This document shows, in pieces, positions 8,841 through 17,100 of a stretch of 64,000 nt of DNA. The stretch covers positions 496,001 to 560,000 of the forward strand of contig NZ_JAJCVI010000001.1 of NCBI RefSeq assembly GCF_020567525.1, written 5' to 3'. The notes under the pieces are model-generated. The model had not been told where the DNA came from, did not search any database, and was given only the letters and a program-made list of their open reading frames with translations. Made by a program: the position numbers and the translations under genes. This DNA is from Halorubellus salinus. GTDB taxonomy: Archaea; Halobacteriota; Halobacteria; Halobacteriales; Natrialbaceae. The first letter of the stretch is position 1. Each line of letters opens with the position of its first letter.

Positions 8841-9413
8841 ATGACCAACGAACCGACGGTCCTCATCGTCGAGGACGAGCCGGACCTGGCGAACCTGTAC
8901 GCCGCGTGGCTCCGCGAGGCCTGCGACGTCGAGACGGCGTACAACGGTAGTCAGGCGCTCGAAGCCATCGACGAGACCGTCGACATCGTCCTGCTGGACC
9001 GGCGGATGCCGGGGCTCTCGGGCGACGAGGTGCTGTCGACGATCCGCGACCGCGACCTCGATACGCGGGTCGCGATGGTGACGGCGGTGGAGCCGGACTT
9101 CGACATCATCGAGATGGGGTTCGACGATTACCTCGTCAAGCCCGTCTCGAAGGACGACCTCCTGTCGACGGTCGACCAGCTCCTCCTGCGGTCGACGTAC
9201 GACGACCAGCTCCAGGAGTTCTTCGCGCTCGCGTCGAAGAAGGCGCTGCTCGACTCCCAGAAGACCGAGGCGGAGTTACGTGCGAGCGAGGAGTACCGCC
9301 GGCTCGAGGACCGGCTCGCGGTGATGCGGGCGAAGGTCGACGACACCATCAGCGAACTGTCGAACCACGACGCGTACCAGCGCGTCGTCCGCGACATCTC
9401 GCGGAAGACCTGA
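8841..9413 (+). CDS. Response regulator with HalX C-terminal domain
   Basis: A 190-aa two-component regulator. The receiver domain spans about 1-112, with acidic residues at 11-13, the phosphoacceptor Asp53 (VLLDRRMPG) and the conserved Lys100 (YLVKP). It is followed by a HalX domain (about 115-190), a helical, largely coiled-coil module common in haloarchaea and of unknown output. No classical DNA-binding domain is present. A Shine-Dalgarno GGGAGGT lies just before the ATG, and a TATA-like TACTTAACGG at 8788-8797 suggests a roughly 20-base leader. No histidine kinase adjoins it. A close paralogue is encoded at 41194-41829. Confidence 0.93.
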   Translation: MTNEPTVLIVEDEPDLANLYAAWLREACDVETAYNGSQALEAIDETVDIVLLDRRMPGLSGDEVLSTIRDRDLDTRVAMVTAVEPDFDIIEMGFDDYLVKPVSKDDLLSTVDQLLLRSTYDDQLQEFFALASKKALLDSQKTEAELRASEEYRRLEDRLAVMRAKVDDTISELSNHDAYQRVVRDISRKT

Positions 9414-9520
9414 CCGCTCCGGCCCACCTCGCCCTGTCTCTGGACGCTCTGACGGTTCGTTCGACGTCGGCCGTACACGGCCACGCAAGACGTTTGGGTA
9501 CTGGCACCGACTAGCACGCC

Positions 9521-9997
9521 ATGGGTCGGAGTCGTCGTGCGTTCGCGCTCGGAGTGGCCGTCGCCCTCGCCGGTTGTACGAGCGGCCGCCAGCGGAACGA
9601 CGAGGACGACGCGAACGAACCGCCGGCGCCGATACGCGACCAGCCGGCGTCGAAGTGGGGGAGCGACGACCCCCGCGAGTGGTGGGCGACGCTCCCGGAC
9701 CTCGCGCTCGTGAACGACGGCGAGGATGGCGTGACCGCGTACGTCGCCATCTACGGGCCGGACTGGCTGGAACCGCGGTTCCGGCAGACGGTGTCGCTGC
9801 GGGCGCCCGTGCACGCGGAACCGCCGGCGCGGGTCGCGTTCGCGGACGTCGACGTCGTCGGGGCGAGCGGCGTGCTCACGGTCGAGACCGCGGACGGACT
9901 CGCCGGCAGGCACGACTGGGACGGCGGCGGGCCGCGTCGCGGCGTCGTCGTCCACCTCCACGACGACCGCATCGAGTTCGCGGTCATCGCACGGTAG
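9521..9997 (+). CDS. Small secreted lipoprotein, unknown function
   Basis: A 158-aa protein starting MGRSRRAFALGVAVALAGC. The twin-arginine-like N-terminus and lipobox LAGC (Cys19) predict export, probably by Tat, and lipid anchoring outside the membrane. The linker after the Cys is rich in Asp and Glu. The remainder looks like a small beta-rich domain; no family is recognised. The ATG at 9521 is the only start that leaves the signal peptide intact. The gene stands alone, converging on the degenerate histidine kinase gene 50 bases away. Confidence 0.7.
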   Translation: MGRSRRAFALGVAVALAGCTSGRQRNDEDDANEPPAPIRDQPASKWGSDDPREWWATLPDLALVNDGEDGVTAYVAIYGPDWLEPRFRQTVSLRAPVHAEPPARVAFADVDVVGASGVLTVETADGLAGRHDWDGGGPRRGVVVHLHDDRIEFAVIAR

Positions 9998-10047
9998 TCG
10001 ACCGGGACCGGCGTCGCTTGTTGCGGTAGCCGACCGAGACAAGTGGC

Positions 10048-11907
10048 TCACTCGCGGTCGACGGTGAACGTCGGCGCACCCGTTATCGAGAATCGCGTCC
10101 CGCCCGGGTCGCCGGTCGTCACGTCGACGTCCCAGCCGTGCGCTTGCGCGATCTGGCGAGCGACCGGGAGCCCGAGGCCCACGCCCGCGTCGCTCGACCC
10201 CTGCGGTTCGAAGACGCGGTCGAACTCGGTCTCCGGTATCTCCGCGGCGTCGTCGAGGATGTAGAACCCGTCTGGGCGGCCGTCAGTGGCGCGCTCCGGG
10301 CCGATTCGGACCGTCGCCCCGGCGTCCTGCGCGCGACTGTGGATGTCGTTGAAGAACGTCTCCAGCATGTGCACGAACCGTTCGCGGTCCGCGCGCAACG
10401 ACCCCTCGAACTCGAGGTACACCGTCATGTCGTCCGCGAGCGACCCGTCGAGCGCGTCCGCGAGCGCGCTCTCGAACCCGACGGACTCGCGCGACCCGAG
10501 CGTCGCCGAGTCCTTCGCGAACTCGAGGATGTCGTCGACGAGCGCCTCCGCGCGACTGAGCGTCTCCGTCGGCGCGCCCTCGCTCACCGCGGACACCGAC
10601 GCCAGGTCGTCCGCCGCCGTCTCCAGGTGCGCCTGGAGGTCCTCGCTGAGGATGTCCGCGACCGCACCGAGACGTTCGCGTTGCTCCTCGAGGCTCGCAC
10701 GCCGCTCGTCGAGCAGTTGCTCGCGGTCCATGCGGTCGAGCGCCGCGGTCGTGTTCTCCGCGAGCAGACTCACGAGCTCCAGGTCCGCCTCGTCGAACGC
10801 GTCCGGTTCGAGCGCGCCCGTCATCACCACGCCGTGTGCGCCGAGCGGCGCGACGATCTCCGCGCGCAGCGGCGTGTCCTCGTTGAACCGCCCGTCGTGT
10901 TCGTGGACGTCGTCGAACAGCCGCGGTTCGCCGTCCCGGTACACCTCCCAGACGAGACCGTCGCCCTCCGGGAACTGCGGGAGCCCACCGAGCTCCTCGT
11001 GCGCGCCCGCCGTGGCCGCGATCGGGTCGAGGACGCCGCGTTCGTCGTCGATGAGCCACACGCCCGAGATGGGGAGTCCCAGCAGCTTCCCGGTGGCGTG
11101 AGTCGCCACCGAACAGATCTCGGGGGCGTCCTCCGCCTGGAACAGCCAGCGCGTGACGTCGTGGAGTCGTTCGACGATGCGCTCGTACTCGCGCTGGTCG
11201 GTGACGTCCCTGACGACGCCAGCGACGCGCTCGCGGCGCTCGTCGAGGGGCACCATCCGGACCTCGCCGATGCGTTCGTCGCCCGCGTCACCGCGGAACG
11301 AGAGCTCGAACCGCTCGAAGCTCGTGTCGCCCCTGCGGATGGCTTCGACCGCCTGTCCGAGCTTCGTCGTCGACCGCGGATCGACCGCCGCGAGCTCGTG
11401 GAGGCGGTCGACGTGCTCGCCGACGAGCGCCTCCCGGTCCGTCGACAGCGCCTCCTCGATGGCCTCGTTCACGGACGCGACGTGGTTGTCCGTGTCGACG
11501 ACGATGACGCCGTCGTTGACGGCTTCGACGACGCGCGCGTGCTCGTCGAGCTTCCGCTTCCTGACGCGCCGGTCGGTGACGTCCTGCATGAACACCGAGA
11601 GGCCGTGGTCGCCGGGGTACGCGCGCGCCTCGAACCACGTGTCGAGTGGTTTGTGGTAGACGTCGAACGCGACCGGGTCGCCGGTCTCCATCGCCTCGTG
11701 GAAGCTCTCGGGGAACTGCGTCTCGACGGTCTCCGGGAACTCGTCCCACATGACGCGGCCGAGGAGGTCCTCGCGGGACCGCCACAGGAGGGATTCGGCG
11801 CGGTCGTTGAGGTACGTGAACCGCCAGTCGGCGTCGAGCGCGAAGAACACGTCTTCGACGCGGTCGAGAACGGGCTCGCTCGGGTCGGGGACGGGCGTCT
11901 CGCTCAT
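10048..11907 (-). CDS. PAS-PAS-GAF sensor kinase-like protein with degenerate H-box
   Basis: A 619-aa cytoplasmic sensor. Two PAS domains (about 10-120 and 125-245) are followed by a GAF domain (about 250-405), a dimerisation-helix region and an ATPase-like domain (about 480-619). Where haloarchaeal kinases read SHDLRNPL, this protein reads SEDLQAHL, so the phosphoacceptor His is replaced by Glu422. The N-box is altered (FFNDIHSRA) and the first G-box is weak (LDDAAEIP), although the second (GVGLGLPVARQIA) is intact. It probably cannot autophosphorylate in the usual way and may be a sensor or partner pseudokinase. No membrane segment is present. No regulator gene adjoins it. Confidence 0.88.
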   Translation of the reverse strand: MSETPVPDPSEPVLDRVEDVFFALDADWRFTYLNDRAESLLWRSREDLLGRVMWDEFPETVETQFPESFHEAMETGDPVAFDVYHKPLDTWFEARAYPGDHGLSVFMQDVTDRRVRKRKLDEHARVVEAVNDGVIVVDTDNHVASVNEAIEEALSTDREALVGEHVDRLHELAAVDPRSTTKLGQAVEAIRRGDTSFERFELSFRGDAGDERIGEVRMVPLDERRERVAGVVRDVTDQREYERIVERLHDVTRWLFQAEDAPEICSVATHATGKLLGLPISGVWLIDDERGVLDPIAATAGAHEELGGLPQFPEGDGLVWEVYRDGEPRLFDDVHEHDGRFNEDTPLRAEIVAPLGAHGVVMTGALEPDAFDEADLELVSLLAENTTAALDRMDREQLLDERRASLEEQRERLGAVADILSEDLQAHLETAADDLASVSAVSEGAPTETLSRAEALVDDILEFAKDSATLGSRESVGFESALADALDGSLADDMTVYLEFEGSLRADRERFVHMLETFFNDIHSRAQDAGATVRIGPERATDGRPDGFYILDDAAEIPETEFDRVFEPQGSSDAGVGLGLPVARQIAQAHGWDVDVTTGDPGGTRFSITGAPTFTVDRE

Positions 11908-12089
11908 CGTGGGCGACCACCTCGCGGCCGCGAGGGCAGCGTGGGGGTGGGGTGGTGCCCGGGGCAGGCCGGGGGCTGGTCCATCTACTCGAATTGGTCT
12001 ACGGGTGAGGGGCTACTTGACTCTCGTGGCCGACCCTGCCCGTGGACGGTCCGCGAACGACCACCGGGCTCGTGGTCTCGCGGAGCCGC

Positions 12090-13304
12090 TCAGAAGAACT
12101 GGAGCATGCAGGCGTCGGTCTCGGGGTACGCGGCGTCGAGCGCGTCGAGGACGCCCTCGGGTGGGTCGGCGCCGTCGCGTCCGGTGAGGTCGCGGGTTCG
12201 CGCCAGGTCGGTCGCGGTGCGCGTCCCGAGGAGGAGTTGTGCGAGCGCGCCGACGTCGAGTTCGACGTCCGGGACGGCGTCGGGTGCTCGCGCCGCGGTC
12301 GCGTCGCCGGCGGCGACCGAGAGCCGCATGGGGTCGTCGTGCCAGTCCACGAGCGGGTCCGCGACGTCGAGGATGACGCCGGTATCGACGCCCGGTTCGA
12401 CGGGGATGGCTTCGAGAGCGTCGACGGCGTCGACGACGCGCGCCATCGGGCCCGCGCGGAGGTCGGTGTCGGCCGCGCCCGGGTCGTCGAGGACGTACTC
12501 GAGCTCGAAGTCGACGGGCGTCTTCAGGCGGACGGTCGACACCTGCGAGTCGTGGGCGTGACAGAACGCGAGGACCGCGAGGAGCGCGTCGTGGTCGACC
12601 GCGCCGAAGTACGACGCGGAGAGCGTCCGGCCGTCGTCGCCGTCCTCCACGGTGTACGTGACGTACGCGACCGGGTCGTCGTCGCGGTAGCCGACGTACG
12701 CGTACGGGTCGGTCCCCCAGGATTCGAGGACGCGGTGCCGCCAGAAGTCCTCGCTGCGGTCGAGCGCGAGCGTGTGAGTCCACGTCTCGCGGTCGACCGC
12801 GTGGAGGTCGCGCCAGTCGTCGGCGTCCACCTGCTCGAACGAGACCGCGTCGGCGGCGTCGGTGTCGGTCGCGAACGCCAGGTCCGCGGGGTCGACGTCG
12901 TGGACGACGTACCGATTCGTCGTCGCCCACCCGTACTGGCCGTAGAACGGCGCGCTGAACGGCCAGAGGAGACTCAGCGGGTCGTCGCGCTCGCGGTACT
13001 CGTCGAGCGAGCCCTCGAGGATTCGGCGGACGTTCCCACCGCGGCGGCGCTCCGGTGGGGACGCGACCGCCGACAGCCCGGGCGCGGACACCGACGTGCC
13101 GCGGACGTCCACGTCGAACCAGTAGTGATTGCAGACCGCTGCCGGGTCGTCGCCGTCGAACAGCCCGCGCTGCCCGCCGACGGGCGCCGGCCGGTCCTCG
13201 GGGTCGAACTCGTCGGGGTCGAACGGACCCTGCTGGGGGCTGAACGCGTACCGGACGAGTTCCACGAACCGCTCGTCCGGCGGTTCTATCTCGCGGTAAT
13301 CCAT
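12090..13304 (-). CDS. Eis-like GNAT N-acetyltransferase
   Basis: A 404-aa protein of the Eis type: an N-terminal GNAT domain, a second degenerate GNAT-like domain and a C-terminal sterol-carrier-like domain ending in CMLQFF, as Eis proteins end in a hydrophobic carboxylate. The acetyl-CoA loop is 'PPERRRGGNVRRIL', with 'PFYGQYGW' further on, the typical 'PFxxxYGW' of the family. Eis-type enzymes acetylate amines; the substrate here is unknown. The ATG at 13304 (MDYREIEPPDERF) is preferred over one nine codons upstream because it matches the family start. It is transcribed alone. Confidence 0.85.
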   Translation of the reverse strand: MDYREIEPPDERFVELVRYAFSPQQGPFDPDEFDPEDRPAPVGGQRGLFDGDDPAAVCNHYWFDVDVRGTSVSAPGLSAVASPPERRRGGNVRRILEGSLDEYRERDDPLSLLWPFSAPFYGQYGWATTNRYVVHDVDPADLAFATDTDAADAVSFEQVDADDWRDLHAVDRETWTHTLALDRSEDFWRHRVLESWGTDPYAYVGYRDDDPVAYVTYTVEDGDDGRTLSASYFGAVDHDALLAVLAFCHAHDSQVSTVRLKTPVDFELEYVLDDPGAADTDLRAGPMARVVDAVDALEAIPVEPGVDTGVILDVADPLVDWHDDPMRLSVAAGDATAARAPDAVPDVELDVGALAQLLLGTRTATDLARTRDLTGRDGADPPEGVLDALDAAYPETDACMLQFF

Positions 13305-13382
13305 ACGCGGAGAAGCACTCCCGTCCCACAAGAAGGTTCCCGCAGCGTGCGAACGACTACCGCACGCGACGACGCGGGGAGT

Positions 13383-14531
13383 TCAGTCGAGGAACCGTTC
13401 GAGGCGGTCGGTCGCCTCCCGGAGGTCCTCGAGGCCGGTCGCGTACGACACCCGCAGGTGGCCCTCGCCGCCGTCACCGAAGACGCTCCCGGGGACGACC
13501 GCGACGCCTTCGGCCTTCAGGAGGTCCTCGGCGAACGCGTCGCCGGTCTGGTCGGTCGGGACCTCCGGGAACGCGTAGAACGCGCCCTTCGCGCGGAAGC
13601 ACTCGATACCGAGTTCCTCGAAGCGCGCGAGGAGGAAGTTCCGGCGGCGGTCGTACGCCGCCGTCATCTCCGCGACCGCGTCGTCGCACGACTCCAGGGC
13701 CTCCAGGGCGGCGTGCTGGGCGGTCGTCGGCGCGGACAGCATCCCGTACTGGTGGATGCGGTTCATGCCCATCACGGCCTCGCTCGGCCCCATCACGTAC
13801 CCGAGTCGGAGGCCCGTCATCGCGTACGCCTTCGAGAACCCGTTCACGACCACGGTGCGTTCGCGCATCCCCGGGAGCGTCGCGATGCTCGTGTGCTCGT
13901 GCTCGTACTGGAGCGCGGCGTAGATCTCGTCGCTGACCACGGTGAGGTCGTTCTCGACCGCGAACTCCGCTATCGGCCGCAGGTGCTCCTCGCGCATCGT
14001 CGCACCCGTCGGGTTGTTCGGGAAGCACATGACGAGCACCTCCGCGTCCGCCGCGCCCGATTCCTCCAGCGCCTCGCGCGTCAACCGGAACTCGTCGCGC
14101 TCGTAGGTCGGCACGGGGAGTACCTCCCCGCCCGCGAACGTCACGCCGGGCGCGTACGACACGTACGCCGGTTCCGCGACCGCGACCGTGTCGCCGGGGT
14201 TCACGAACGCGCGGAACGCCAGGTCCACCGCTTCACTCGCACCGGCGGTGACGAGTATCTCGTCCTCGGCGTCGTACGCGAGGTCGTACTTCGCGCCGAC
14301 GTGGTCGCTGATCGCCTCGCGCAACGAAGCCATCCCGCGGTTCGCGGTGTAACTCGTCTGCCCGCGCTCCAGCGAATCGACCGCGGCGGTGCGCGCACGC
14401 CACGGCGTCGCGAAGTCCGGTTCGCCGACGCCCAGCGAGATGACGTCGTCGCGTTCCTCCGCCAGCTCGAAGAACTTCCGGATACCCGACGGCGGCACCG
14501 CCTGCACGCGCTCGGAGAGTTCGATACCCAT
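13383..14531 (-). CDS. Class I/II PLP-dependent aminotransferase
   Basis: A 382-aa fold-type I aminotransferase of the aspartate/aromatic family. Visible features are GVGEPDF near 37-43, the NNPTG motif, a DEIYAAL block, and the PLP-lysine sequence NGFSKAYAMTGLRLGY. The substrate is not certain; archaeal members accept aspartate, alanine or aromatic amino acids. The ATG at 14531 is chosen because GAGGTG eight bases earlier forms a Shine-Dalgarno site; a GTG at 14540, nine bases upstream, is an alternative. It follows the Lrp-type regulator gene by ten bases, so the two form an operon and the regulator probably controls it. Confidence 0.92.
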   Translation of the reverse strand: MGIELSERVQAVPPSGIRKFFELAEERDDVISLGVGEPDFATPWRARTAAVDSLERGQTSYTANRGMASLREAISDHVGAKYDLAYDAEDEILVTAGASEAVDLAFRAFVNPGDTVAVAEPAYVSYAPGVTFAGGEVLPVPTYERDEFRLTREALEESGAADAEVLVMCFPNNPTGATMREEHLRPIAEFAVENDLTVVSDEIYAALQYEHEHTSIATLPGMRERTVVVNGFSKAYAMTGLRLGYVMGPSEAVMGMNRIHQYGMLSAPTTAQHAALEALESCDDAVAEMTAAYDRRRNFLLARFEELGIECFRAKGAFYAFPEVPTDQTGDAFAEDLLKAEGVAVVPGSVFGDGGEGHLRVSYATGLEDLREATDRLERFLD

Positions 14532-14541
14532 CTCGGGCACC

Positions 14542-15036
14542 TCAGGGACTCACCGACAGGCGGTCGTCGTCGTCGCCGTCGCCGAACTCGACGCCGGACT
14601 CCTTGTACGTCGTCATCGCGTAGTGGGTCACGGTCTGCGTGACCGCCGGGAGCGGTGCGACCTCGTCCGCGATGAACGCGGAGACGTCCCGCATCGACTC
14701 GCCGAGGATCTCGACGTGGAAGTCGTAGTCACCGGAGACGAGTCGGAGGGTGTCGACGGCGTCGTAGCCCGCGAGACGCTCGGCGACGTCCGCGTACCCC
14801 GTCTCGCGGTCCAGTTCGACGTTCACCTCGACGACCGCGCGAACGCGCTCGCGGTCCGTGGACTCCCAGTCGACGACCGGCCGATAGCCGCGGACGACGC
14901 CGTCGGCTTCCAGTTCCGCGATCGCCGCCTCGACGTCGCCCTCGTCCAGACCCGTCATCCGTGCCAGGTCCTCGGTCGTGTACCGAGCGTTCTCCAGGAG
15001 CGACTCGAGCAAGGCATCTCGCGCACTCGCAGTCAT
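14542..15036 (-). CDS. Lrp/AsnC family transcriptional regulator
   Basis: A 164-aa DNA-binding regulator. The N-terminal winged helix-turn-helix (about 5-60, 'TTEDLARMTGLDEGDVEAAI') is followed by a RAM/AsnC effector domain (about 65-145, 'VEVNVELDRETGYADVAERL', 'GDYDFHVEI'). It ends in a short acidic tail. Proteins of this family sense amino acids or related metabolites. The gene directly precedes an aminotransferase on the same strand, so control of that enzyme and itself is the likely role. The effector is unknown. Confidence 0.93.
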   Translation of the reverse strand: MTASARDALLESLLENARYTTEDLARMTGLDEGDVEAAIAELEADGVVRGYRPVVDWESTDRERVRAVVEVNVELDRETGYADVAERLAGYDAVDTLRLVSGDYDFHVEILGESMRDVSAFIADEVAPLPAVTQTVTHYAMTTYKESGVEFGDGDDDDRLSVSP

Positions 15037-15151
15037 ACACGAACGACCATCCGGGACCGGGATAAGGGTTTCCTCAGCGGCGGCACTCGCGCAACGACCC
15101 CCGCGGACTGCGAACGACGCCAGTCGTCGTGGGTCGGTCGTCGCGACGCCG

Positions 15152-15667
15152 TCAGTCGTAGTTCTTGAAGATGTGCGCGCGGACGTCGTCCTTCGTCTGG
15201 ACGTACTCGGTGGTGCCGTCCGGCATGTCGATCTCGTAACGCGCGTCCTCCTTGGAGGCCTCGCGCCACTTCTCGTCGTGCGTATCGAGGAGGTTCATCA
15301 TGGCGTTCAGCCGGTCGTCGCCGTCGCCTTCGGGCTCCGGCGTCGGCCCGCCGCTCGTCGAACTCCCTCCCGCGTCGTCGCCGTCGTCGTCGCTCGCGGT
15401 GCTGGCTGCGGCGTCCGCGTCGCCGGCAGCGTCGGCCGCGACGGCGCCACCGTCCGCGGTCGCGTCGTCACCACTCTCGGCGACCGCACCGGCGTCCACG
15501 TCGACGTCCGCGTCCACGTCGAGCTCGCCGCCGCCCTCGAAGTGATCGATGAGGTACTGGAGGGCGTCCTGCTCGCGCACGGACCCGTACTGGACCTCGT
15601 TCTGGAGTTCGTCCCGCAGCGCTCGCAGGAACGCCTGCTGTTCGTCGGAGACGTCGATGTTCGGCAT
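15152..15667 (-). CDS. Hypothetical protein with long Asp/Ala-rich linker
   Basis: A 171-aa protein of unknown function. An N-terminal helical region (1-48, 'SDEQQAFLRALRDELQNEV') is joined to a C-terminal domain (about 118-171, 'LNAMMNLLDTHDEKWREASKE ...') by about 65 residues that are almost all Asp, Ala, Gly, Ser and Val. The linker looks disordered. No membrane segment or signal is seen. The ATG at 15667 is chosen because the frame upstream is unlike protein and a TCTTAAG-like TATA lies about 25 bases before it. Confidence 0.72.
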   Translation of the reverse strand: MPNIDVSDEQQAFLRALRDELQNEVQYGSVREQDALQYLIDHFEGGGELDVDADVDVDAGAVAESGDDATADGGAVAADAAGDADAAASTASDDDGDDAGGSSTSGGPTPEPEGDGDDRLNAMMNLLDTHDEKWREASKEDARYEIDMPDGTTEYVQTKDDVRAHIFKNYD

Positions 15668-15798
15668 GTCCGCACGGTCGTAGCGAGCCCTCTTAAGCGT
15701 GGACGCTCCACGGCGGCGAGGGCTCCCGGCGCGTTCACGCTCGGTCGACTCCGAGCCAGTAGTTTCAGGGAGCGGGCGGCGAGTCACGCAAACGACTC

Positions 15799-17067
15799 GT
15801 GTCTCGCTCGGCCGCAGTCGTCGGCGTGTACGCACTCACCATCGTGGTCGTGCTGGAACTGGTGCTGGCGTCGATCCTGGGGATGCTCACCCAAGTAGGG
15901 CCTGGAAACCTCGTCTACGTTACGGTCATGGTAACGATGCTCGGTTTCGGAGTCGTCGGGTTCCTGTTGTTCTTCGTCGAGTTCGACCCCGAGGAGGACG
16001 ACCCCGAAGGTGGTTGGCTGCTGCTGGTGCCACTGGTCCTGTCGATCGTCGCTGCCGGGCCGGCGATACTCGTCGGCGGCAGGCCGCTGTTCGAATATTC
16101 CAATCAGGTGATCGCGGTCACCACGATCCAGCTCGCCGCGTCCGCGCTCGCGCTCACCGCGGTGGTCGTCCCGGCGATTCCGGTGGCGGCCCGTCGGAGA
16201 GCGTGGGGGCGCATCACCGACGTCACCGAAGCTACGAACGGTCCTGGCGGGGCGCTCGACGACGGCGAGTCGCGACTCGACGGCATCGGGGACTCGCTCC
16301 CCACGGACCTCCCGGCGAGGCTCGACGTCCGGCGACTCGACGTCCGCGAACCGGCGGTCTACCTCTTCGACGACGGTCGCCGCGCCGTCCTCGGGTTCAC
16401 CGACGGCGCACTCGACGCGCTCGACGACCGCGAGCGCGACGCCGTGGTGGCTCGCGGGGTCGTACAGGTCGTCGAGCGGGGCGCCGTCCCGCAGTTCTGG
16501 GCGAGCGCGCTCGCACTCGCCGTCGAGTACGTGCTCGACCCGGTCGCGACCGAGGCGTACGACCCGCGGGCGGGCGGGAAGGTCCGCCTCCCGTTCTGGG
16601 TCGTCGGCCCGCTCAAGATCCTCGTGACGGTCGCCTGCCTCTTCGTGTTCTTCGTGCTGTACGTCGGCAGCCTCTCGGAGTACCTCCCCGTCTCCGGGCT
16701 GACGCTCGGCCTCGGCTACGCCATCGGGGCCGTCGTCGTCGGGTTCGGGCTCTCGCGAACGGCTCGCTGGCTCGCCAGTCACGTCGCTACCACGCACGTC
16801 GTCACGGTCGACGAACGGGGTGCCGTGTTCGCGGAGGACGCGGCCGCGCTCGCCTCGGCCCTCCGGACGCTCGACGACGCCACCGACGCGTACCGCGAGG
16901 GACACGAGGACGACGACGGCGACGTCCTCGGCGCACTCGACGTCCTCGCGCAGTGCCCGACCGATCGCGTACCCGTCGACGAGCGAGTACGCGCCCTGGA
17001 CCGCATCGAGGACCGCCTCCGCGACGCCCGCGACGTCGCCCCCGAGCGGGCGACCGCGAACCGTTGA
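15799..17067 (+). CDS. HtpX/M48-like membrane protein lacking the zinc site
   Basis: A 422-aa membrane protein with the layout of HtpX. Hydrophobic helices fill about residues 5-135. Then comes 'PAVYLFDDGRRAVLGFTDGALDALDDRERDAVVARG', matching the family segment just before the catalytic helix. A helical hairpin follows (about 270-335), then an AALASALRTL block and a 'CPTDRVPVDERV' tail equivalent to the usual 'STHPPTEKRI'. The HExxH position reads Arg219-Gly-Val-Val-Gln223, so both zinc His and the Glu are missing and peptidase activity is not expected. The GTG at 15799 is the start. The next gene is a paralogue 33 bases downstream. Confidence 0.75.
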   Translation: MSRSAAVVGVYALTIVVVLELVLASILGMLTQVGPGNLVYVTVMVTMLGFGVVGFLLFFVEFDPEEDDPEGGWLLLVPLVLSIVAAGPAILVGGRPLFEYSNQVIAVTTIQLAASALALTAVVVPAIPVAARRRAWGRITDVTEATNGPGGALDDGESRLDGIGDSLPTDLPARLDVRRLDVREPAVYLFDDGRRAVLGFTDGALDALDDRERDAVVARGVVQVVERGAVPQFWASALALAVEYVLDPVATEAYDPRAGGKVRLPFWVVGPLKILVTVACLFVFFVLYVGSLSEYLPVSGLTLGLGYAIGAVVVGFGLSRTARWLASHVATTHVVTVDERGAVFAEDAAALASALRTLDDATDAYREGHEDDDGDVLGALDVLAQCPTDRVPVDERVRALDRIEDRLRDARDVAPERATANR

Positions 17068-17100
17068 TTTCACTACGTGGCGCTGGCGAGACGAACGTGG

